Source of the DNA: Phlyctochytrium arcticum
Taxonomy: Eukaryota; Chytridiomycota; Chytridiomycetes; Chytridiales; Chytridiaceae
DNA: 64,000 nt
Assembly (NCBI GenBank): GCA_025602905.1
Contig: JAHLKI010000030.1
Coordinates: 124,001 to 188,000 of the forward strand
Direction of reading: 5' to 3'
Made by a program: the position numbers and the translations under genes. Positions 55,853 through 64,000 of the stretch are shown here, piece by piece. Position 1 is the first letter of the stretch. The number at the start of each line of letters is the position of its first letter. Below the pieces are notes generated by a model that was given only the letters and a program-made list of their open reading frames with translations, had not been told where the DNA came from and made no database searches.

Positions 55853-56773
55853 GTTTAAGATGTTTGTTGCAAAAAGGGAAACGCGGATATGTGGCGGATC
55901 TTATACGGGCGCGCACCAGTACATCGTCCGTGCTCGAAAATCTCCCAAAATTCGATACAAGGGCGCGAGTCTTCTTACCGCCAAAGACATAATGAACAGA
56001 AGGCAAGCATTCCGCAAAAACAACAAGACAGACTTCCAGAAATGGAAGGGACGGGGCAATATACAGAGCAAGCCTGTCCCAAACTCTTAGGAACGATCCG
56101 ATGATGGACGAGGCGCTGGCCCATGCAGCGGCCGGCCCGGACCCCTCCCGTTTCCACACAACCCACCACCACTCAGAAGTTTTTGAAAGCGGCAACTTCG
56201 TTGCCGTGAAGACAACATTTACAGGATTCAGTCAGGCACCCCCACTCGCCCGTTATGTAAACCAGACTCCTACCCACCTCCCCTCTCTCCCTCCGGGCCC
56301 CCGTCGACACCCTTAATACCGCTCATCGCCCCGATTTCTCCATCCTCGCGCATTTTTTTGACTTTCTTGGTTCATTTTTGACAATTTTTAAATTTTTCTT
56401 TGATTCCTTTATAACTTGGCACCCTCCTCTTGTACTATACATGCTCTCAGAATAGAAAGAGTCGTTCACTCTAAACCTGCCCCCGCTACACGAACGTTCA
56501 TCAGTACCCTTAGCCCCCTGTACGAACCTCTGTAATAGAAATAATGACGGATGAAAGATTCTGGAATCGGTCGTCATAAGTATAACGTATCAAGTCCTAG
56601 TGATATTCTTATTCGCGTGCTTTGTTGTTTGCAAATTATCTTGCAGCGACCGCCGACCCGGTCGCTTCCTCTGCCTCCAGCTGCTTTCGGCTGTCTGCTG
56701 CAGCTTCCTCCTCCAGCTGATAATACAACACTGATGAGTAAAGAGTTGAAGGGGATACGTAGGGTACTTTTCT
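55853..56773. other. Intergenic, no supported gene
   Basis: Open frames here (for example 56101-56316 plus, 56574-56807 minus) show no recognisable domain and are Pro/Ser-rich by base composition. The stretch contains the 3' UTRs of the convergent locus D and the Oca-like gene. Confidence 0.4.
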
Positions 56774-57471
56774 TCATACCAGTAGTTTCTGTTGGTAAAT
56801 AAACCAACTTGGTAAATGTTGTGGCAAGGTAATCAAGTCCATATCGAAGAGCTCGATAAACTGTTCATTGACATATCGAGACTTGCTTCCCGCATACGAC
56901 CGATACTACCATCATCAATGAAGAGGCACATTTTTGGTCCACTTGCGAGACGATGCGTACCTCGACAATAATCGAATTGAAGTTCCAGCCTTGCAGTTTT
57001 CGCAAACATCCAATGAGGGTGCCAGTATCATTGATCCCTGAACTACCAAGATGAGTGAATGGCGTGGTAAAAGGGTTAATCTTACGGAATTTGACATACT
57101 TGCACATAACCATAATGGGATGATTTTGCACATTGAGAACAAGTTCCAGGCAGTCCTTGACAAGTTCCTCGCTCACAGGTCTCCAGCCAATATTCGGATA
57201 ATTTGATCCGCCAAGTTGGATCTGAACGCAACTCATCATTAGATCTCAAGGTATATCCTGGGGGAAGTACTTGGGACTTTACCACTCGAGTTCCACATTC
57301 ATCATAGAATACGGAAACTGCTTTTGACTGGATGTCGTGGGTGAGGATGACTACGGTCCGGAGGCCCAAGGTGCGGATAAAGGTGAAGTTGGTGGGGTGT
57401 AAGGGCGACGACCGGTATATGCCCTTTTCGACCATGCCGAATGCGTCGGGAGGGGTGAGAATTGTGGCCAT
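56774..57471 (-). CDS. Oca-type phosphatase-fold protein lacking the catalytic Arg (174 aa)
   Basis: Four exons: 57283-57471, 57100-57221, 56961-57042 and 56774-56905; introns 55-61 nt. The product follows the plant-and-fungi atypical dual-specificity phosphatase family (Siw14/Oca): PPDAFGMVEKGIYRSS at the start, FIRTLGLRTVVILTH, then the P-loop region, GTLIGCLRKLQGWNF and YRSYAGSKSRYVNEQFIEL. Active members have HC, five residues, then Arg (like HCNKGKHRTG). Here the loop, which spans an intron, reads MCNSGINDTG: Cys is kept but His is Met and the phosphate-binding Arg is Asp. This should abolish normal phosphatase activity. Several yeast Oca proteins are also divergent at this site and act in complexes linked to inositol pyrophosphate and stress signalling. 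An Oca2/4/6-type role is inferred. Confidence 0.82.
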
Positions 57472-58209
57472 GGTGATTATGATGGCGCCCGTGGGGTAAA
57501 AAGGCTAGTCAGAGGATAAGGGTGGGTCCTGGGCGCACATTAGCGAGAAGAAACTTGTCGCTTCGATAACGACATGCTTCAAAGGCAACTTTTGACTTTT
57601 GGGCCATCGTTCGATTTCTGTGACAAACGGCTCGGGTTGAGCCCTAACCTTGCGAAGCGTGAGAAAAAGCGACAGCAATTGACGATGGTCATACCCATCC
57701 ACAGCAACGTCCAAATAGGAGCATACCAGCCTAAATCCGGCGGTGACAGTGCGAGGCTGGTGGACTGGGCGACCCCCTCCAATCGGGGCCGTCCTTTCAA
57801 ACAAACTCTGTTTCGTAGGGCACAACGCGGCCAGCCACTAACTACATCCTATTCCCATATGCCTATAAATGAATTGGGGTGGGTCCCAAGAACTAGAGGG
57901 TGGAAAGACTAGTTTTGTAACTCCTTGTGGGTTACCGGGATAACCTACATAATAGAAGCTCGCGAGGGTTTGGCCTTCAGACATATCGTGCGGTGCAGAA
58001 TACATCTCCAAGTCCACGCTATTGCATGAGGGTTCCAATGTATTTCGGTTTTCCCGTGAAACAAAGGTCAGAGACAAAATATTGTACATATACAGCGAGA
58101 ATATCAGACAAAACAATACTCTACAGAAAAAACAACAGGGAAGATAGGGGGATATAAGTTGGGAGGGGATATCAAGTCTTCAAAAATGGATGCAGGCGTG
58201 TGATACATG
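57472..58209. other. Intergenic, no supported gene
   Basis: Upstream of the Oca-like gene and downstream of the LPxY protein gene, both on the minus strand. An open frame at 57505-57825 (minus) has no family features, and plausible splice partners were not found. Confidence 0.4.
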
Positions 58210-59815
58210 TCATGATAACGGATCCCGAGAAAGCAGGGGTTCCGTTCCGTCCGTCCAACTTAGAGAGCAAGGTTCATCAGAGTCGCCTTGTAAGGACACG
58301 CCTGTCAGTGTCCCTAGACCGTCGGTACTCGGCTCATGATCGTGGTCGATAACTAAATCCACGTCCATCAGATACGATTCGTGAGTTTCGGGTGTCATAT
58401 GTTTGTCCAAGCTAGAACGACTCGAGACCGACATGTTATCCATGGTCAAGTACTCGTGCATAAGCCATGAATCCGTCATGTGGTTTCCCTCTTCGCTCAT
58501 TTCCGACTTGACATCGCTTTCCCGCTCGTCCCACCAGTCCGCCGCACCTTTTGCTTTCCGGTCATGTTTTGAATCCCGGGCCGCCACCGAAAATTCATAG
58601 GATGGTAGCGGCTCATCAATGGTGTTGGACGAGTACACATCGGGGACGGGCGCTGATTGGTCGTCGGCCGTGTGAAGCCCATTCAGAGACTCAAAACTCC
58701 AGCTGGGCGAAGGTGATTTGGGTTGAGAATCTTCGTCTTTGTTGACAGCTTCCGATGCTGCATATGATAGAAGCGCGTCATTCGCAACAGACAGGTCAGT
58801 CATAAGATTCTGTTGAAGTGCAGCCTGGAGAGCTGTTGGGAACAACCGGCTGCGCTTCTCGTCAAAATATGGTGGGAGTGGTTCAGCAATATCTGAGACA
58901 CCCTGCGGAACGGGTTTGTATGGTGGTGCAAGTCCATCTGACATAGTAGGAACCGACGAGCGGTACAGGGGGGAGGAGAAAGAGATTGGTAATGATGGGC
59001 GCGGCACATGGACATGCATATTGACTGTGGTAGTGTTGGAAACAGCCTCGGGTACAATTGCCGACTTGCAGAAAGCCCGGGCACTTAGCTGTTTTGCATC
59101 CCTATATGGCGGTAACGGTTCTTGCTCGTGCGCTCGTGGAGGGAGCGGCCCTTGCAATAATTGCTGCATGAGGGCCTTTTCCGCGGCAGCAGACAAGATA
59201 TCTGGAGAGGGGACAGTTTCGGGCCGAGAGAGACCGGGAAACAGGCTGCGCATGAAAGTAGTAATGTGGGAGTGCGCAATTCTCTCGTCCTTTGGTACAG
59301 GCTGTAGGACAGATTCCTGCCGAGGAGAGGGCGCGGGTACCACGAGCGAGTCGAGCTTTCCTTCTTTAATCTGCAAGAGCAACTCTACAAATTCTCCATG
59401 GGTCAAATGGCCAAATCCAGCCAGCAGCTCCTTTTTTTCGCGAAACTTTTCTCTTAAATCCTTTGACAGCCAGACAGTCCAGCCTGAGCCTCGCGGAGCC
59501 AGTCGCCGTACTTGGCCAATGTGCGCATGGGTAAGAGTATTAGCGGGAGGTAGTTGGTCCAGCATATCAGAGAGAAAGGCATCGTAAGGCTCTTTGAAGC
59601 GGGGTCGGTGTCCCTACAAAGACTGCGGTGTCAACGTTCAAAGCTGCGTGAATCCTACACAAATATATGCTTACGGTAGGCAGCTTGAGGCAGTGGCGAG
59701 TCCCTTTCCGGGAGTCTTCATACTTTTTGTCCCATACTTCTTTGCGCATATCCTTGCGTCGCATCCCTTGGGGACGGGACGAGGAAGACGAGGACAGGTT
59801 AAAGTTGACCTCCAT
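58210..59815 (-). CDS. Disordered protein with LPxY (PY-type) motifs, 514 aa
   Basis: Two exons, 59675-59815 and 58210-59613, with a 61-nt intron; the splice keeps the frame (KLPT joined to GHRPRFKEPYDAF). The first 130 residues hold a small folded-looking region: a basic start (RRKDMRKEVWDKKYEDSRK), then WTVWLSKDLREKFREKKELLAG and HGEFVELLLQIKEGK, which is helical. The remainder is Pro/Ser-rich and acidic. It has LPPY near residues 214 and 293, LPSY near 383, and APPY near 276. [L/P]PxY motifs are the docking sites for WW domains, including Nedd4/Rsp5 ubiquitin ligases. Similar Pro/Tyr repeats occur in arrestin-like adaptors, but I see no arrestin fold. Family unknown; a ligase-adaptor role is an inference. 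Confidence 0.75.
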
Positions 59816-60392
59816 AAGTGAGACCAGTCTTGTTTTGACAGGCGGATGTTCTGGAGTCTACTAAAAGGTTCAAGTGGTGTTTCTCTCAGTGGCCCACCGG
59901 TCCTATAGTCGGTTGCCAAAAAGTAATAACTCTGGTGGTTGATTTGAGCGAACGAGGATTGTGCGAGATTGCTGACCAGTCTGAGCCTCTGTCGAATTTC
60001 CAACTTTCCGCGGCGTTGCCGTCCGGTCATGTGTCACATATTCCGCCGTGGCCCGCCATAATAGATAATAGAAGTCCCCCCAAAATATAGAAATGTTTAG
60101 AAATCCTACTTATTCTACATTCCAAAAACCAGCATAAAAAAGCTGCATTGCAAAAACTATCGACAAAATAAAAAGGATTCCTATTGATTTGCATGTTCAA
60201 ACTTCCAAAGTCAAGTTCGTAAATTCTGGCTAAATGAAAGATGGAGTAAGCAGCTTTCCGCGCGCGTCTGGCGTATTTGTCCCAGCAAAAAGTCATACTC
60301 TAACTAGGAGGTATTGGTGCTCAAGATGGTAAGGATTTCAAGAAGGTACTTAGATCGCTCCATGCTTAATGCTTCTGTAGATGCTGTCAAGG
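59816..60392. other. Divergent promoter region, LPxY protein and IFT56
   Basis: No coding sequence supported. An upstream open frame beginning at 60314 overlaps the IFT56 start in another frame and is not supported. The AT-rich central part may hold both promoters. Confidence 0.5.
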
Positions 60393-62617
60393 ATGAAACC
60401 TGCCGTTGGCCCGGGGTCGACGGCAGCTGCTCTGAACCCCGCTGCCGATCGAAAAAAGAAGGTGCCAAAACTGGAAGACTTTATCACCGAGCGAGACTTT
60501 ACTGGAGCTTTGACCTTGCTGGAGGTAGGGATGCTATAAGCTGCCCAGCTTTTTGTGGACCCAATCTAAGTAACTGTATCAAGTTTGACGCGGCGACCGG
60601 CAAGCAAGATTTGGAGTCAATGGCATGGCTGGCGTACTCTGCTTTCCATCTGGCAGACCACAAAAAGGCTATGGAGGCAAGTATTCCCAGAAGACGACAA
60701 TGGCCTGCTTGGGCTGACGTACATTGTGGACTTCTCAGGTCTATCAAACAATGCTGTTGGACTCCAAATGTCTCCCAATATATCACCTGTATCTGGGATG
60801 CTGCTACTTTTTCCTGGGAATGTATCGTGAAGCAGACGAGGAAGCTCAGAGGGGTAAGTCACTTGATCCCAAGAGCAAATGGATCACCATGTTGAACAAT
60901 GCTGCCATAGGCCCTAGCTGTAAGCTTCAAAACCGGCTACTCTTCCATTTATCACACAAATTCAACGATGAGAAGCGGTTGATGGGGTACCACCAAAATC
61001 TACAGGACGTTATAGAGGACCAGGTGATTGAGACACGAGGACAGAGTGCGTGGAGCAAGTGGCTAACCTGGGCTCCTCCATAGCTGAGTCTAGCCTCCAT
61101 ACACTACCTGCGCAGTCATTACCAGGAAGCAATCGACATTTACAAACGGATTTTGGTGGAGCACCGGTATGTGTGCCACTATTCAGCAATATGAGAGCGC
61201 TTTAGGCTGATGCACGACAATCAGAGAATATCTGGCCATCAATGTTTACGTTGCCATGTGCTACTACAAATTGGACTATTACGATGTCTCGCAAGAAGTC
61301 CTCTCCGTCTACTTGCAGCAGTACCCTGATAGCGTGGTTGCCACTAATCTCAAAGCTTGCAATCATTTCCGGCTCTACAATGGCAAGGCCGCGGAACAAG
61401 AATTCAAAGCCATGACTGAGAAAATGTCACCGTCCTTCCACTTTGCCGAAGACCTGATCAAGCACAACATGGTAAGTCCCATATTGTTGTGGGCCACGAA
61501 TCTTGCCGGTAGGAAAATTGAGTTCATGCTATTAGCATAGGTAGTCTTTCGCAACGGGGAAAGCGCCCTCCAGGTCTTCCCACCCCTTTTGGACGTTATC
61601 CCAGAAGCTCGCCTCAATCTGGTCATTTACCATTTGCGCAATGATGACACAGTGGCTGCATTCAACTTGATGAAGGATGTAGAGCCGTCCACTCCGCAAG
61701 AATACATTTTGAAAGGAATTGTCAATGCGGCACTGGGCCAGGAGCAAGAGTCTCGTGAACATCTCAAAATTGCGCAGCAATACTTTCAACTTGTGGGAGG
61801 GTCGGCCAGCGAGTGTGATACGATACCGGGTCGCCAGTGTATGGCGTCCTGCTTTTTTCTTTTGAAACAGTTTGAAGATGTGATGATATATCTCAACTCT
61901 ATCAAGGTTTGCGTCGCTATTTTTTCAAGGTTGTCGATTTACTGATGATTGCCCGTGCCGTACAGGGGTATTTTTACAACGACGACACCTTCAACTACAA
62001 CTATGCTCAGGCAAAAGTAGCCACTGGAGCATTTGAAGAAGCAGAAGAAATATTGCTCACCATCCAAAACGAGAAATTCAAAAACGATTACGCGTTTGTC
62101 GGACATCTCGCTCGATGCTGTAAGTGCCGATGTAGCAACAGATTGTGACCCAGTTCTCATTGCCTGTCCAATAGATATTATGAACAAGAAACCGCGATTG
62201 GCATGGGAGTTGTATCTCAAAATGGAGACATCAAGCGAATCATTCAGCCTCTTGCAACTCATCGCAAACGATTGTTACAAGGTAACTTACTTTTTTCTTC
62301 GGTAAACAAGCAAAATGCTAAAATACAGTGACAGATGTCTCAATTTTACTACTCGGCCAAAGCTTTTGACGTCCTCGAGCGACTCGACCCCAATCCTGAA
62401 TACTGGGACGGCAAGCGTGGTGCATGCATCGGCGTCTTCAAGCAGGTCACTGAGGGTCAGGAACCCAAAGAGTTGCTCCGCGATGTCATTTCCATGCTCA
62501 GGAATACGGCCAACCCTCAGGTGGAGTATATTATCCGCATTATGAAAAAGGTAAATTTGTTTCAAGGCTCAAAAGATTTTTCCTCTGCTGACAAAATGGC
62601 CGTTTGAACAGTTTTGA
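60393..62617 (+). CDS. IFT56: Intraflagellar transport protein IFT56 (TTC26/DYF-13), 543 aa
   Basis: Eleven exons: 60393-60524, 60584-60676, 60739-60853, 60911-61023, 61084-61166, 61225-61471, 61541-61906, 61966-62119, 62175-62281, 62335-62550 and 62612-62617. The start [20 protein letters not shown] was chosen because the family-typical [20 protein letters not shown] follows. TPR-like repeats run throughout, with very conserved blocks: [73 protein letters not shown] and [19 protein letters not shown]56 is an IFT-B subunit that carries motility cargo into cilia and flagella, so this organism very likely makes a flagellum. Intron 2 (60677-60738) begins with GC rather than GT. The final exon supplies only Phe and the stop; the usual C-terminal tail is missing. 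Confidence 0.93.
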
Positions 62618-62896
62618 CTAGCAAACTCTTAGTCATTAAACGCACGACACACTATGTATATATCTACTACAAACTAATAGAGATGTCTAAATATCATCTA
62701 GAAAATGATACAGCCATCCGAAGTGATAGTACAGGTCCTTGGGTATACCGAAGTATAATCGCGAATGGATAAATTCCCAGGCAGATTCCCAGGGTGCCAG
62801 GCGCAGGTGGCTGTGTAATCCAGTTATCCACGAGTCTTCGACCAAAGCATCAAACAACGGCAAAACGCATTTTGCAGAATCTTTGCCAGCAGCACC

Positions 62897-63868
62897 ATGA
62901 CTTCCCAAACCCCGATCGATGCGGCCATCAGCGCCCTCCAATCTATAGACTGGTTCCACCCCACACTACTGATTTCTGCCGCCTCAATCATATTTAATCC
63001 CACTGCCTGGAACATTATCGCCCGCAATGGTAAACAACCGTCACTTTTTGTCGACCAAAGTGTTTTTTTTGCTAATACTATTGGGGTGTTAGAGTACAGG
63101 AACAAGACTATGGCCCGGATGATGGGATCTCCGAAGCGGGGCTGTTACCTGTTGGCCTTTTTGATCTTTTCATTCGGAATCCTTCGTGACTACTTGTAAG
63201 GAACACCCCATCAGAGAACTATGTTTTGGCAGCACATTGATTCCATGTCTTGTCCTTGTTCAGGTTCACGGTAGCAATGGACCACCAGCCCACATCCCGC
63301 ATTCTTCAGTCGCCGCAAATCACCTTTTATGCGGGGATTTGCATTGCGGTGGGAAATATCCTGGTTCTCTCTAGCATGTGGAAATTGGGGATTACGGGCA
63401 CATACTTGGGTGAGTGCGGGCGGGGGTGCCTGTTACATTTACTCTCTCATAGCCCACATTAATGCTGTCCCTCTAGGTGACTACTTTGGCATTCTGATGG
63501 AAAAGCGTGTCACTGGGTTTCCATTCAATGTTGTTGAAAACCCCATGTACTTTGGTTCTACTCTGTGCTTCTTGGGCGCATCTCTATGGTATGAACATGG
63601 TTCCTCCTGCTCATTGGGACTCTACTAATGGTACATCGCTCGTTTCGTGTAGGAGAGGATGCCCAGCTGGACTCGTTCTTACCGGTGTGGTCTACGTCGT
63701 GTACGCGGTAGCTGTCGAAATATTTGAAGGGTATGTAATATCTCAACCTGCACGAATCGCAGCCCCCTCATTCATCTCCCCTCCAGCCCCTTCACTGCAT
63801 CCATCTACCAAAAGCGCGATGAGCAACGGAAAGCCCTCAAGAAGGGAGCTGGTAAAAAGCTAGAGTAG
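62897..63868 (+). CDS. OPI3: Phospholipid N-methyltransferase, Opi3/PEMT type (217 aa)
   Basis: Six exons: 62897-63029, 63093-63195, 63264-63409, 63477-63588, 63653-63730 and 63787-63868; introns 56-68 nt. The product has the Opi3 pattern throughout: [92 protein letters not shown], then [20 protein letters not shown] and [17 protein letters not shown]. The enzyme uses S-adenosylmethionine to methylate phosphatidyl-monomethylethanolamine (and further) to phosphatidylcholine in the ER membrane. The GxG and the Glu-Glu-type S-adenosylmethionine motif regions are present. Length matches yeast Opi3 (206 aa). It lies 279 bp downstream of IFT56 on the same strand. Confidence 0.93.
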
Positions 63869-64000
63869 GCCAAACACTTCAGACATAGCCCCTGTCCCCG
63901 TCTGGTAGCTAGTATATCCAGTACTTGATATGAATTAGACTAGATCTGCATTCTTCATCCAACAAAATGTGCATAGAGCAATTGCATCATTTTTCTCCCA

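Noticed and set aside
57505..57825. Open frame of 106 codons upstream of the Oca-like gene
   Set aside because: Several overlapping frames of similar length exist on both strands and none shows protein-like features.
1..64000. CRISPR arrays, bacterial operons, ribosome binding sites, rRNA genes
   Set aside because: The many short introns and eukaryotic gene families show nuclear fungal DNA; no repeat-spacer arrays or rRNA segments were seen.

Overview
This window looks like nuclear DNA of a flagellated fungus, most likely a chytrid. The gene set is fungal or opisthokont (Opi3-type phospholipid methyltransferase, F-BAR/PH protein, ATP synthase subunit e, Spn1/Iws1, Rrp45, COG2). It also has an intraflagellar-transport gene (IFT56/TTC26), expected only in fungi that keep a flagellum. 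Genes are split by many short introns, mostly 53-72 nt, and Crinkler-like genes, known from chytrids and oomycetes, are present. All gene models were spliced by eye from GT...AG sites, reading frame and family similarity; none has transcript support.

Layout. 1-5.3 kb: partial golgin/GM130-like coiled-coil gene (-). 5.3-12.2 kb: an accessory island with two related nuclease-kinase Crinkler-like genes in tandem. The first is broken by a decayed Ty3/gypsy integrase fragment lying between two poly-C tracts; the second ends inside a foldback element and is followed by a 396-bp inverted-repeat element. 12.5-24.2 kb: a giant (-) gene for about 3,885 aa, with seven ankyrin repeats and a coiled coil containing at least 23 units of exactly 60 residues. 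24.9-26.1 kb: a seven-helix membrane protein. 26.7-29.5 kb: F-BAR/PH protein. 29.7-31.7 kb: F-box/WD40 protein (-). 32.1-32.7 kb: Asterix-like ER protein. 32.9-33.9 kb: four-helix membrane protein (-). 34.7-36.3 kb: a Crinkler-like header plus P-loop ATPase, probably inactive. 36.7-40.0 kb: COG2 (17 exons). 40.4-41.1 kb: ATP synthase subunit e (-). 41.5-48.9 kb: HFM1/MER3 meiotic helicase (-). 49.3 kb: tRNA-Gly(UCC) (-). 49.5-50.0 kb: small membrane protein. 50.1-51.2 kb: Rrp45 exosome subunit (-), head to head with a Myb-repeat protein (51.3-52.6 kb). 52.8-54.2 kb: Spn1/Iws1 (-). 54.3-55.9 kb: a Crinkler-like header plus nuclease-like domain. 56.8-57.5 kb: an Oca-type phosphatase-fold protein lacking the catalytic Arg (-). 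58.2-59.8 kb: an LPxY-motif protein (-). 60.4-62.6 kb: IFT56. 62.9-63.9 kb: Opi3-like methyltransferase.

How it fits together. Most genes are housekeeping: Golgi tethering and COG, ER, mitochondrial ATP synthase, RNA decay and transcription elongation, with single meiotic and ciliary genes. The variable parts are four Crinkler-like loci in three places, three of them apparently damaged, and the mobile debris around the first pair. Clearest candidates for new biology are the rigid 60-residue coiled-coil array joined to ankyrin repeats, the nuclease-kinase gene and its element-rich surroundings, and the Oca-type pseudophosphatase.
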